From contig CACHVW010000003.1 of the NCBI GenBank assembly GCA_902583415.1, positions 1 through 51,551 of the forward strand: a stretch of DNA of 51,551 nucleotides. Direction: 5' to 3'. Within the stretch, counting starts at the first letter, position 1. Each line of letters starts with the position of its first letter. The notes beneath the pieces were generated by a model. The model ran no database searches. It had not been told where the DNA came from and was given only the letters and a program-made list of their open reading frames with translations. Of this stretch, positions 1 through 8,846 are shown one piece after another. Source of the stretch: an uncultured SAR116 cluster alpha proteobacterium. Lineage in GTDB: Bacteria; Pseudomonadota; Alphaproteobacteria; Puniceispirillales; Marisalimonadaceae. The position numbers were made by a program, and so were the translations under genes.

Positions 1-717
1 ATATTAAGGAATAACTTTGGTACGGATAAAGGTACCCGTGCCTCAGAGTTCATTAAAAAAATTAAAAATGTAAAAACAACTTTAGACAAAGAAAATTTAA
101 ATAATAAAATTGAAATATTTATAAGAGAAAACAAGCTCGATAAAAAACTTGCTAACAAACAAGAGACCACAAATAATAGTTTAAAAGTGTCTTCTAAAAA
201 ATTAGATGCTGAAAAAAGTGATGATATTTTCGACAAAGGTTATGAACTAGCACCAAATAAGCAAAGGAAACTAGCTAAATTAATTGCTAGGACAAAATCA
301 AAAATAACTGATAATACTACACAAGCCAAAAAGAAATTTATTTGGATAAAAGCAAGTAAAGAGTTATGTTCAGATCAATCTATAAGTATTTTTGAAGAAA
401 GTATAGATTGGGTGGGATATGTTGACGAAGTTAGGGCAAATGATGATGGATCTATTAACTTCGAAGTTGATATTGATATCCATGGTAATGAGGTACAATC
501 TAGAAATTTAAATAGTCAATTTGTTGAGTATGTCTTAGATTTGAAACAAGGCACTGTGTTCAATAAAGGTGAATTTGTAAAATTTTCTGGATTTTTTCAA
601 AAAGGTAAAAAATCAGAAAATGAATGTCTTAAAACCTCTGGTTTTGATAGTAATCCAGAGCTTAAAAATGAAGGCTTTCTTTTTAATTTTACTAATATTC
701 AAAAAATAGAGAATTAG
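1..717 (+). CDS. 5'-truncated protein of unknown function (C-terminal 238 residues)
   Basis: Frame 1 is open from the first base of the window to the TAG at 715-717, so the gene begins outside. The GTG at 187 is a possible internal start, but the 62 codons before it are also open and read like protein. The visible part is lysine-rich and probably helical at first (up to about residue 120). It is followed by a beta-rich C-terminal stretch with the pattern VGYVDEV, VDIDIHG, GEFVKFSGFFQKGK and GFLFNFTNI, which could be a small OB-like or other beta-barrel domain. I do not recognise the family. There is no signal peptide or membrane span in the visible part. It converges on the minus-strand operon ending at 786. 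Confidence 0.6.
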   Translation: MLRNNFGTDKGTRASEFIKKIKNVKTTLDKENLNNKIEIFIRENKLDKKLANKQETTNNSLKVSSKKLDAEKSDDIFDKGYELAPNKQRKLAKLIARTKSKITDNTTQAKKKFIWIKASKELCSDQSISIFEESIDWVGYVDEVRANDDGSINFEVDIDIHGNEVQSRNLNSQFVEYVLDLKQGTVFNKGEFVKFSGFFQKGKKSENECLKTSGFDSNPELKNEGFLFNFTNIQKIEN

Positions 718-777
718 ATCTAATTTAAATACGCATTGTAACATTTTGTTATTTTTATATTTAAAAAATCACTTGAG

Positions 778-795
778 AGGATATATTAATATCCT
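778..795. terminator. Short hairpin at the end of the DUF3726 operon
   Basis: Inverted repeat AGGATAT / ATATCCT with the 4-base loop ATTA, overlapping the TAA of the minus-strand DUF3726 gene. Read on the minus strand, a run of six T lies about 9 bases after the stem, so this could be a weak terminator between the two convergent units. The stem is only 7 bp and the T-run is displaced. Confidence 0.25.
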
Positions 796-1406
796 GCTCC
801 ATATTTTGAAGTTTCACTTTCTGGAACATAAGTTTCAAAAGCCATTGATTTCAATCTTTTCCAACATTCATCGTTAAGATTAGTTACATCTTTGTTTTTT
901 TTGAAACTAGTGAATTTTGTATTTTTTTTATTTACAAAATCAAATTTTTTTAAGCAATAATAATTTGTAACGTTAGTATCTAAATTTGAATTTACATAAA
1001 TAGTTTTATCGTTTGTAAATGCTATAATGTCTTTTTTTTCATTTTCTAATATTAAATAAATTTTCTGTTCTTCTGCAATTATACCCATGGCAGCAAGTAA
1101 AAATTTTGTGCTGTCAATATATCCCTCCCATGTTATTTTATTTGCAGAAACATATTCTACCAAAAGCAATGCCATTAAAGCTGAAGATAATGGTTGTTTA
1201 CTTGTATTTTTATTAATTGAAATACTTATATCTTTTTTATTATAAAGGTCAGCTGTTTTTAAAATTGATCCAAGAAAATATTGACCGTGTTGTGCCAACC
1301 ATTTTGCTTTGTTTGCACAGTCTTTAGCTAAACTCCATTCAATATTAACACTTCTGAGTGCTTTATAAGTTTCTGAGTATACCTCATTTAAAGATACACT
1401 GATCAT
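786..1406 (-). CDS. DUF3726 family protein
   Basis: A 206-residue protein of the DUF3726 type; function unknown. The family look is clear at the N-terminus (MISVSLNEVY, then SVNIEWSLAKDCANKAKWLAQHG) and at the C-terminus, where the pattern TYVPESE...GAGY matches the usual TYVPASEASR-like ending. The start is placed at ATG 1406 rather than at an upstream in-frame ATG at 1439. The family normally begins with the MxxVSLNE motif, and 1406 lies just 2 bases after the stop of the upstream gene, whereas 1439 would overlap it by 31 bases. It is the last gene of a tight three-gene minus-strand operon with the 567-residue unknown and the M19-like protein, so the three probably act together. Confidence 0.75.
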   Translation of the reverse strand: MISVSLNEVYSETYKALRSVNIEWSLAKDCANKAKWLAQHGQYFLGSILKTADLYNKKDISISINKNTSKQPLSSALMALLLVEYVSANKITWEGYIDSTKFLLAAMGIIAEEQKIYLILENEKKDIIAFTNDKTIYVNSNLDTNVTNYYCLKKFDFVNKKNTKFTSFKKNKDVTNLNDECWKRLKSMAFETYVPESETSKYGAGY

Positions 1407-1408
1407 AA

Positions 1409-3112
1409 TTATACGTTTGGTAAATTGGGGAAAAGCCAATCATTTACGTTTGTTTTCCATAATTCGTTTGGCAATGGGGCTCCTTGAAATAGTGTAATTC
1501 TTGTCCATAGATTAGACTTAGGGTCAAACTTTGAGGCTCCAAAAAAACTTAATTTACATCTTAAAATATCAATTGGTTTCATATCTTTACCAATTAAATT
1601 ATTTTGTATTTCACTATATGGCAATGAATTATTAGTAATAATTCTCTTAATTATGTTTCTTAATTTTGGTTGATTTACCATTACTTCAGCAACAGTCATA
1701 TCATAGGGTAATTTATTCAATATATTGACTGTTTGTTTTATTTGATGAGCAATATCAAAAGGGAGTTGCTTGTCTATTCCAGCATCTTTTTTTGTAATAC
1801 CAAGACGTGGTTCTAATTTTGTTTGAGAAGTATACCAAAAACAATAATTCTCTTCAGGTTTAGTTGTATCTATTTTAAGAGCCCATTTATAATTATATTT
1901 AATAATTTCTAAAATATCATTGACGTTATAATCTATTGACACTGATTTTTTTTCATCTGCTCCCATATTATTTAATAAATCTTCAAATAACTCAGGAAAG
2001 GGTTCAATAAAGACAGAGTTGAGAATTTCTTGTGTTTCTAAAGTGATATTATCTTTATAAAAATCAAAAAGGGTTCTTATAGGATAATCAAAATTCAAAA
2101 ATTTAGTAAGTTCTTTGTTTTGTAATATTTTTTTTAGGTCTGAACTAAGCTTATCAATCTTATTTGATTGTAATTGATCATCAACTTTCCATTGTAAGCT
2201 GTATTTGAATGCTTGATGAATATAGTTAATAATTCTATTTTGTGTTTTTTTATCTAGTCGCTTGATTGAATAAACTCTTGATAGGGCTGTTTCTCTATTA
2301 TAAATCCATTGATGAATTAACTCTTGATGGTTTACCAAAAATGGGGCCATACCTAAACCCGTTGCATTGCCAACTCCAAGATGTTTTGCAAGATGTTTAG
2401 AAAGAATTACAGAATTTTTACCTCCTCTTTTTTTAGCCAAAAAATTAATTAATTCTATTGAAAAATATCTAACTAGATATACGGTCAACATTTCTGCTTG
2501 AAAAGGTTTTTCTAAAAAAATATGTCCGTTGGTTTTAGAAAAATCTTCAATCCCAAATTTACCATTGCCATATACTGCTGTAGTCCTAACAAGGTAACCT
2601 ACATCATTGATCAGTTTTTGAGATGGCTGTTTTCCAATTGATAAATCATTTAATACTTTTTCAAATATTCTTTGAGACTTGTTAGCTCTACTTAAAGTCA
2701 ACTGTTTTGAATTATGTCTTCCTGATTCCTGAATTTTCAAATTTTTGGATAATTGATTTAATTCATTTTTATTTGGGATTCCCCTAAAAAGTGAGAAAGT
2801 CATATCCCATTTCTCAGCTATTACTCTATCAGTTCTTTCTTCATCATTTATAGAATGACAAAAGATTATGAGTGATAAAATTTCATTTTTAAAAATTATT
2901 TTAATAATAGCGCTTCCAATCCCACTATTATCAATATCCCATTGGTGAATTTCTATTTTACTTTTTTGATACTTAAGATCATCTATAAGACGCCTTGTGA
3001 AAGATAGTCGTGTTTGATGAAAGCTTCCTAATCTATCAAGCTTCATAACTGTTGAGGGTGGTCTAATAGGATGATTATAGTCCAAATTATTTTGAGTTTT
3101 TTGAAATTTCAT
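1409..3112 (-). CDS. Conserved 567-residue protein of unknown function
   Basis: I recognise this as a conserved proteobacterial hypothetical that tends to sit beside DUF3726 genes, but I cannot name a domain. Visible conserved-looking blocks are RPPSTVMKLDRLGSFHQTRLSF near residues 17-38, DIDNSGIGSAI near 60, RTDRVIAEKWDMTFSLFRG near 93, VGYLVRTTAVYGNGKFG near 173, and GVGNATGLGMAPFLVNH near 250. The last block is glycine-rich and suggests a ligand-binding or catalytic loop. There is no signal peptide, no obvious membrane segment and no recognisable Walker or Rossmann motif. It lies 3 bases downstream of the M19-like gene and 2 bases upstream of the DUF3726 start, so the three are almost certainly cotranscribed. 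Its role is unknown. Confidence 0.7.
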   Translation of the reverse strand: MKFQKTQNNLDYNHPIRPPSTVMKLDRLGSFHQTRLSFTRRLIDDLKYQKSKIEIHQWDIDNSGIGSAIIKIIFKNEILSLIIFCHSINDEERTDRVIAEKWDMTFSLFRGIPNKNELNQLSKNLKIQESGRHNSKQLTLSRANKSQRIFEKVLNDLSIGKQPSQKLINDVGYLVRTTAVYGNGKFGIEDFSKTNGHIFLEKPFQAEMLTVYLVRYFSIELINFLAKKRGGKNSVILSKHLAKHLGVGNATGLGMAPFLVNHQELIHQWIYNRETALSRVYSIKRLDKKTQNRIINYIHQAFKYSLQWKVDDQLQSNKIDKLSSDLKKILQNKELTKFLNFDYPIRTLFDFYKDNITLETQEILNSVFIEPFPELFEDLLNNMGADEKKSVSIDYNVNDILEIIKYNYKWALKIDTTKPEENYCFWYTSQTKLEPRLGITKKDAGIDKQLPFDIAHQIKQTVNILNKLPYDMTVAEVMVNQPKLRNIIKRIITNNSLPYSEIQNNLIGKDMKPIDILRCKLSFFGASKFDPKSNLWTRITLFQGAPLPNELWKTNVNDWLFPNLPNV

Positions 3113-3115
3113 CTT

Positions 3116-4087
3116 TTAAACTGACCTAAATGAGTTTCTAAAAAAATTTAACCAATTTTTACCTTTTATTTTATCAACTTCTTCTTCATTGAAACCTATA
3201 TCTTTTAAACCAGTTAAAATATTATGCCAGTCTCGATTATCTCTAAACCAAATTGGCATTTTGGGAAAACCAGGATTAGATGCAGAACCTTCACCATAAT
3301 CAATATTTTTGGTCCATCTACCCACTCTCATCCATTCAACAATACTGTCAGGTTGATCTTGGCATAAATCTGATCCAAATCCTACATGATCTATTCCCAT
3401 TAAATCAACTGTTCTAGCTATCATTGAACAGAAATCTTCTAATGAACAATTACTACTATTATTAAGATGGTGTGGATAAAGTGAAAATCCCAAAATTCCA
3501 TCGCTTTCAGCAAGTATTGATAAAATATTATTAGATTTATTTCTTTTAGCAGGATGCCAAAAAGATGGGTTGGCGTGACTTATAACAATTGGTCTTTCGG
3601 ATAATTCAATAGCTTGCAGAGTTGATTTTTCAGAAGAATGAGACATATCTACAACCATTCCTACTCTATTCATTTCTCTTATTACTTCTTTACCCATTCT
3701 AGTAATACCTGGATCATTTTCTTCATAACAACCGGTGGCTAATAACGATTGATTATTATATGAAAGTTGCATAAACCTTCCACCAAGTCTGTGAAGAATT
3801 TCAACCAAGCCAATGTCATCTTCAATAGGTGATGGATTTTGAAATCCAAAAATTATTGCTGTTTTATTTAGTTTTTTTGCTTTTTCAACATCTTCGGCAA
3901 AATATGCAGGCATTATAAGTGAAGGATATTGTTCAAACCATCTATTCCATTGTTCAAAATTTGAAACTGTCTCTCTGAATTGTTCATGATAAGAAATTGT
4001 TACATGTATAGCAGTAACATAAGAATTTCTTAACTCATAGAAAATTTTTTCAGACCAATTACAATATTGTAAACCATCGATAAGCAT
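3116..4087 (-). CDS. Membrane-dipeptidase (peptidase M19) family protein with altered metal site
   Basis: A 323-residue amidohydrolase-fold protein of the M19 renal-dipeptidase family. The fold markers are VVDMSHSS and IVISHANP (the two histidine ligands of the family), followed by VGFGSDLCQ (the GxD aspartate). At the N-terminus, where M19 enzymes have a GHNDLP-type HxD motif, this protein reads IDGLQYC. The position of the bridging glutamate (EGG in renal dipeptidase) reads FQNPSP. Two parts of the binuclear zinc site are therefore missing, so dipeptidase activity cannot be assumed; it may be a mononuclear hydrolase or act on another substrate. There is no signal peptide, so it is probably cytoplasmic despite the family name. 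It is the first gene of the operon with the 567-residue unknown and DUF3726, and is transcribed divergently from the aldo/keto reductase. Confidence 0.8.
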   Translation of the reverse strand: MLIDGLQYCNWSEKIFYELRNSYVTAIHVTISYHEQFRETVSNFEQWNRWFEQYPSLIMPAYFAEDVEKAKKLNKTAIIFGFQNPSPIEDDIGLVEILHRLGGRFMQLSYNNQSLLATGCYEENDPGITRMGKEVIREMNRVGMVVDMSHSSEKSTLQAIELSERPIVISHANPSFWHPAKRNKSNNILSILAESDGILGFSLYPHHLNNSSNCSLEDFCSMIARTVDLMGIDHVGFGSDLCQDQPDSIVEWMRVGRWTKNIDYGEGSASNPGFPKMPIWFRDNRDWHNILTGLKDIGFNEEEVDKIKGKNWLNFFRNSFRSV

Positions 4088-4224
4088 GTAAAAAAAAATA
4101 TCATATTTATTTATTATGGTGAATTGTTAAATTTCTCTATTTTTTTAGATAGAATTACTTGTTATTGGTTAAATTTTTTATTATTCAATAGAAATAATAT
4201 TATTTTTTTAAGTAAGGAATTTAA

Positions 4225-5271
4225 TTGAATTATAAATATTTAGGTAATTCTGACTTAAAGGTCTCAACGTATTGCCTTGGCACTATGACATATGGAGAAA
4301 CAACTTCAGAAGAGGATGGTCATTATCAATTAGATGAGTCAGTAGCATCAGGAATTAATTTTATTGATACAGCTGAAATGTATCCTACATGTCCATTAAG
4401 ACCTGAAACTACTGGTGATACTGAAATCATAGTTGGAAATTGGATAACAAAAAATAAATCTAAAAGATCTTCGATAGTCCTTGCAACTAAAGTTTCTGGT
4501 AAAGGCTATATGGCAGTGAGAAATGGTGAAGGCATAAACGCTAAATCTGTAAAAATTGCAGTTGAAGGAAGTTTGAAAAAACTTCAAACTGATTATATTG
4601 ATCTCTATCAATTACATTGGCCAAATAGGGGATCTTATCATTTTAGACAAAATTGGAATTATAATCCAACTAAACAAAATAATGAAGAGGTTAAGGAAAA
4701 TCTTCGAGGTGTAATAAATTCTTTATCTGAACTTCAGAAAGAAGGAAAATTTAGATATCTTGGACTGTCAAACGAAACCTGTTGGGGTACATTACAATTT
4801 ATTAAATTTTTAAAAGACTTTCCAAACCTAAAGTTAGTTTCCACTCAAAATGAGTATAGCTTACTGTGTAGATTATACGATTTAGATATGGCTGAAATGT
4901 CTCACCATGAAAATATAAGCTTATTAGCATATTCACCACTTGCAGGTGGATTTTTAACTGGTAAGTACATGAATGATAACGTACCTAATAATTCAAGATT
5001 ATCAAGAGTACCTAGTTTGTTTGGAAGAATTAATGAAAACTCTACCTCAGCAGTCTCTGAATATGTGTCATTAGCTAAAAAATATCAAATTGATCCAGTG
5101 CACATGGCTATAGCTTTTTGTAATCAGAGACCTTTTATGGGGTCAGTCATTTTTGGTGCAACTGACAATGCACAATTTAAAAATATTTTAAAAGGTGTAG
5201 ATATTGTGCTTTCTGAGGAAATGATGTTGGAAATTAATCAATTATATAAAAAATTTCCAATTACTTTCTAG
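4225..5271 (+). CDS. Aldo/keto reductase (Tas-like)
   Basis: A 348-residue NAD(P)H-dependent oxidoreductase with a TIM-barrel fold. The catalytic tetrad of the superfamily is visible: Asp48 (NFIDTAEMY), Tyr53, Lys89 (LATKVSG) and His131 (LYQLHWPNRG). The insert with WNYNP after the histidine and the overall length resemble E. coli Tas rather than the short potassium-channel-beta types. The start is a TTG at 4225 with an AAGGA element about 7 bases upstream; no ATG is available before the conserved MNYKYLG start. Its stop at 5269-5271 directly abuts the stop of the convergent beta-lactamase-like gene. The substrate is not predictable from the sequence. Confidence 0.85.
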   Translation: MNYKYLGNSDLKVSTYCLGTMTYGETTSEEDGHYQLDESVASGINFIDTAEMYPTCPLRPETTGDTEIIVGNWITKNKSKRSSIVLATKVSGKGYMAVRNGEGINAKSVKIAVEGSLKKLQTDYIDLYQLHWPNRGSYHFRQNWNYNPTKQNNEEVKENLRGVINSLSELQKEGKFRYLGLSNETCWGTLQFIKFLKDFPNLKLVSTQNEYSLLCRLYDLDMAEMSHHENISLLAYSPLAGGFLTGKYMNDNVPNNSRLSRVPSLFGRINENSTSAVSEYVSLAKKYQIDPVHMAIAFCNQRPFMGSVIFGATDNAQFKNILKGVDIVLSEEMMLEINQLYKKFPITF

Positions 5272-6477
5272 TTATACTAAAGCATTTCCAATTTCTTTGA
5301 AAACAGAGAACATCAACTCTTCTGTTTTTATATTAATTGGATCGGATGCTGATGACATTCTAATTATTGTAAGTTCTTTTTTAGGGTTAATCCAAATATT
5401 TTGACCATGTATACCTATTGCACAGAATTCATTTTCATCAAAACCTGTTTGATACCATTTTGATCTATAATTTCCATTAGGAAATCTTTTTAAATCATCT
5501 TGATTTAAGTAACATGAGTTATCTTCATAATTATTAATATCATTTATCCAGTTTTCTGGTACTATTTGCCCATTTTTGTTTGCGCCATTTGTACGTACCA
5601 TTTCTGAAATTAATAACAAGTCGTATGGTGATATACTAATTCCACCTGCTGATCTAGTTGCACCAAATCTATCCAACGTGACATCTGCATGATTTGTTAT
5701 TCCTGAGGGCTTGAATAATAAGTCAGAAATGATTTTAGAATATTTTTCTCCTGAAGCTCTTTCAATTATCCAACCCAACAAATCGCTATGTGGAGAGCAA
5801 TAATGATATTTTTTTCCATGTAGATGCATAGATTTTGGAATAGTTGAAAGAAATTCATGTAAACCACTTAAATTTTTTATATCATTATTTGAAGGTATAT
5901 CCCATCCTGTAGAAGATCTATATTGTTGAAATATTTCAGCTTTTCCTGAATAATCTTCTATAAAATTAGATGCTACATTCATATCAAGTACATTTCTTAT
6001 GGTTGCATCTTCATAAGCTGAACCAATTGTTTCTGGCAAAATTTTAGCTACGGAAGTATTCACATCAATTAATTTTTTATCTACTAAAATACCTGTTAAC
6101 AAACTAGTCAGTGATTTGGAAATTGAAAATATAATGTGGGGTGTTTCATAAGTTGTAAAATAATTAAAAAATTCAAAAACTAATTTCCCTTTGTGCATAA
6201 CAAGGAAACTGTCAGTATTACAATCAACTAAAATATCTTTTAATTTTTTTTCAGTTTTATTATGAGAAATCTTTATATCATTTAAGTCTATCAATTTTTT
6301 GATAACATCTATTCTTTGTTTGGGATCAAACATAATTGGTGATGTTGGAATGATATTTCTCACGTTCACAAATGCCCAAATATTATATGGATATTTTCTC
6401 CAATTTTCTAACGTAACTTGGTATTCTTGTGCTGGAGGACTACCTTTCATAATTTTATTCGCATCTAATTTAATCAT
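5272..6477 (-). CDS. Serine beta-lactamase-like hydrolase (class C / esterase family)
   Basis: A 401-residue protein of the PBP/class C beta-lactamase superfamily. The SxxK motif is S118-I-S-K121 within HIIFSISKSLTSLL, and the second motif is Y226-C-S228 within YHYCSPHSDLLGW. A histidine-glycine segment (GIHGQNIWINP) near residue 365 is in the place of the third, KTG-like motif. The arrangement matches esterases and 6-aminohexanoate-dimer-hydrolase-like members better than true antibiotic-hydrolysing AmpC. There is no clear signal peptide, which also argues for a cytoplasmic esterase or amidase. It is convergent with the aldo/keto reductase with no bases between the stops, and divergent from the threonine ammonia-lyase gene. 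The substrate is unknown. Confidence 0.8.
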   Translation of the reverse strand: MIKLDANKIMKGSPPAQEYQVTLENWRKYPYNIWAFVNVRNIIPTSPIMFDPKQRIDVIKKLIDLNDIKISHNKTEKKLKDILVDCNTDSFLVMHKGKLVFEFFNYFTTYETPHIIFSISKSLTSLLTGILVDKKLIDVNTSVAKILPETIGSAYEDATIRNVLDMNVASNFIEDYSGKAEIFQQYRSSTGWDIPSNNDIKNLSGLHEFLSTIPKSMHLHGKKYHYCSPHSDLLGWIIERASGEKYSKIISDLLFKPSGITNHADVTLDRFGATRSAGGISISPYDLLLISEMVRTNGANKNGQIVPENWINDINNYEDNSCYLNQDDLKRFPNGNYRSKWYQTGFDENEFCAIGIHGQNIWINPKKELTIIRMSSASDPINIKTEELMFSVFKEIGNALV

Positions 6478-6576
6478 TTACTATCTCTATAAAACTTGGT
6501 TAAAAATATAATTACATTTGACAAAAATCTAATTTAAACATACCCCATTATAATCTTAATCAGTAAAGAGATACTA

Positions 6577-7788
6577 ATGAATTTAACATTTAACGATATT
6601 AAAAACATTCATAAAAAAATAAGACACAATGTAAAATGGACTGAAACAACGTTCACATCTTCTATTTCAGAAAAACTAGGTATTGATACTTTTTTAAAGT
6701 TAGAAAATAGACAGTATACTGGTGCATTTAAAATAAGAGGCTCTTATTCAAAATTATTATCTTTGTCAGAAGCAGAAAAAAAAGCTGGGGTAGTCGCCAT
6801 GTCAGCTGGTAATCATGCGCAGGGATTAGCTTATATTTCTAATAAAATGAATATTAAATCAAATATTGTTATGCCTGAAGGCACACCATTTACTAAAATT
6901 AGAAGGACACAAAATTTTGGTGGTAATGTAATTATCAATGGTCAAGATTTAAATGAATCATATCAACATGTTCAGGAATTAATATCAAACAATGGATTTA
7001 TAGAGGTACATCCATACAATGACCTTAACGTAATTTCAGGACAAGGTACAATTTCATATGAAATGATTACTGATTGTAATGAAATTGACGTTTTGTTAGT
7101 TCCTGTAGGTGGAGGGGGGTTGATTGCTGGTTGCTCACTAGCAGCTAAACATATGAAAAAAGATATTGAAGTTATAGGTGTAGAATCTGATCTCTACCCA
7201 TCATTGTCTAATAAAATGTTTAACAAGAAAGCGAGGTGTAAGGGTTCAACTCTAGCAGAAGGTATTGCAGTAGCAGAAATAGGTGAAATTCCTTTTTCAA
7301 TATTAAAGGATTTTGTTGATGATGTTTTAACTGTTTCTGATAAATCTATTGAAAGAGCAATAGCAATGTTAGCAGAGCATGAAAAAATAGTTGTTGAAGG
7401 AGCTGGTGCTACAGGTTTAGCAACTTTATTACAACATGGAACAAAGTTTAAAAATAAAAAAGTTGGAATTGTCATCTGTGGGGGTAATATTGATTCTAAA
7501 GTATTATCTTCAATTTTGATGAGAGATCTAGTGAGATCAGGTCAAGTAACAACTTTGGGTATTACCATGCCTGACAAACCAGGCCAATTGCAGATAATTT
7601 CTAAAATTTGCGCTATGAATGGGGCAAACGTCTTGCAAGTTGAGCACAGTAGGTTTGCAATGGATTTATCGGCTAGTTTAGCAAAATTAAATATAACTAT
7701 TGAAACACAGAATGCTTCTCATCTTAAAAAAATTATAAAAGAAATTGAGATTAACGATTTGCCAGTTAATATAGAAGGTATCATTTAA
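6577..7788 (+). CDS. ilvA: Threonine ammonia-lyase with C-terminal ACT domain
   Basis: A fold-type II PLP enzyme of 403 residues that deaminates threonine (and probably serine) to 2-oxobutanoate, the first step towards isoleucine. The PLP lysine is K52 in TGAFKIRGSY. The SAGNHAQGLAY motif (residues 76-86) and the phosphate-binding GGGGL loop (178-182) are intact. From about residue 328 (TLGITMPDKPGQLQII) there is one ACT-like domain, as in the short IlvA/TdcB form; this allows feedback control in some relatives. An AAAGAG element lies 8 bases before the ATG. The gene stands alone between divergent and convergent neighbours, so it has its own promoter. A related hydroxy-amino-acid dehydratase role (serine, 3-hydroxyaspartate) cannot be excluded. 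Confidence 0.85.
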   Translation: MNLTFNDIKNIHKKIRHNVKWTETTFTSSISEKLGIDTFLKLENRQYTGAFKIRGSYSKLLSLSEAEKKAGVVAMSAGNHAQGLAYISNKMNIKSNIVMPEGTPFTKIRRTQNFGGNVIINGQDLNESYQHVQELISNNGFIEVHPYNDLNVISGQGTISYEMITDCNEIDVLLVPVGGGGLIAGCSLAAKHMKKDIEVIGVESDLYPSLSNKMFNKKARCKGSTLAEGIAVAEIGEIPFSILKDFVDDVLTVSDKSIERAIAMLAEHEKIVVEGAGATGLATLLQHGTKFKNKKVGIVICGGNIDSKVLSSILMRDLVRSGQVTTLGITMPDKPGQLQIISKICAMNGANVLQVEHSRFAMDLSASLAKLNITIETQNASHLKKIIKEIEINDLPVNIEGII

Positions 7789-7789
7789 T

Positions 7790-8845
7790 TTATACTTGGC
7801 CTAATTTTAGATGCACAACTTCATTTTTTGAACCAAGTCTTATTTTTGGTCCCCAGCATGCTGCACCTGAACTTACATATAGGTTTGAGTTATTCATACT
7901 ATATAAACCATAGATAAATTTGAATTTTAATTTAACTACAAAGTTAAAAGGAAATATTTGTCCATTATGAGTATGACCTGATAACATAAGATAATTTTTG
8001 CAATTTAATTTTTGCCAAACATCCGGTTTATGACAGACAACCAAATTGAATAAATCATCATCACAAAGCTTGTTTGCAAAGTCAATTTTTGATTTTTCAG
8101 TCTGGTTATCATCAATCCCAATCAGATTAATATCTTCAATATGTATCTTTGTATTTTTTAAATGTTTAATGTTAAAGGATGCTAGTTGATTGATTTTATT
8201 TTGATAGTCTTTTAAGTAATATTCATGATTACCACTTACGAAATAAATAGGTTTATCAATTTCCTTAAGAATATTAAGATATTCAAAATCAAAAGAACTA
8301 GAGTCGATCAAATCACCTCCAATCACTAAGAAATCAAAGTTAAGTTTATTAATTTTTTTTATAATTTTAACTAGGTGTTTTTTATTGTTAGTACCAAGAT
8401 GAACATCACTTATGAATAATATTTGATGATTTTTTTTAATACTTGATGATTTTATATCTATTTCTTTAATGTTTATCGTTCTAGCGTTGTATGAACCATA
8501 CAAGTAAAACAAAATTATTAATATTACAGAACTTATTCCGATAAAGAATGTGTTGATTTGTGAAATAAAATTAAAAACAACACATATGGATATTATAATA
8601 AAACTGATAAAACCAATTCCTAAACCTTCATAAACAAAGATTTTTAATGGTTTGAAAGTACTATGTGATCTTAAATAGTATAATATTAATATATAAAATA
8701 TCAGGGTATTAATCAGAGAATATTGAAAAGATTGTGTTTGATTGAATAGTAATTTATTAAGTGTTTCGAATGGAAAAATATAAAATAAATAAGTTATTAT
8801 TAACAATATAACATTAAATAAAATCCTGTAGATATTTTTATTCAT
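7790..8845 (-). CDS. Membrane-anchored calcineurin-like metallophosphoesterase
   Basis: A 351-residue protein with four predicted membrane helices (about residues 8-25, 43-58, 75-94 and 98-116) followed by a cytoplasmic metallophosphoesterase domain. The five family motifs are present: D147-V-H149, GGD (176-178), GNHE (205-208), H272 in VVCHKPD, and GHTH (290-293). It resembles YkuE/YaeI-type phosphodiesterases that act near the membrane; the substrate is unknown. The start is placed at ATG 8845, one base after the photolyase stop and just ahead of a natural membrane-protein N-terminus. An ATG at 8869 would add eight residues and overlap the photolyase by 23 bases; neither has a strong ribosome binding site. 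It is translationally coupled to the photolyase gene. Confidence 0.8.
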   Translation of the reverse strand: MNKNIYRILFNVILLIITYLFYIFPFETLNKLLFNQTQSFQYSLINTLIFYILILYYLRSHSTFKPLKIFVYEGLGIGFISFIIISICVVFNFISQINTFFIGISSVILIILFYLYGSYNARTINIKEIDIKSSSIKKNHQILFISDVHLGTNNKKHLVKIIKKINKLNFDFLVIGGDLIDSSSFDFEYLNILKEIDKPIYFVSGNHEYYLKDYQNKINQLASFNIKHLKNTKIHIEDINLIGIDDNQTEKSKIDFANKLCDDDLFNLVVCHKPDVWQKLNCKNYLMLSGHTHNGQIFPFNFVVKLKFKFIYGLYSMNNSNLYVSSGAACWGPKIRLGSKNEVVHLKLGQV

Positions 8846-8846
8846 T

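Noticed and set aside
1407-1439. ATG at 1439 as start of the DUF3726 gene
   Set aside because: It adds eleven residues not seen in the family and overlaps the upstream gene; the ATG at 1406 gives the family N-terminus and a 2-base gap.
6518-6554. TTGACA and TATAAT upstream of the threonine ammonia-lyase gene
   Set aside because: The spacing is 25 bases, too long for a standard sigma-70 promoter, so I do not call it.
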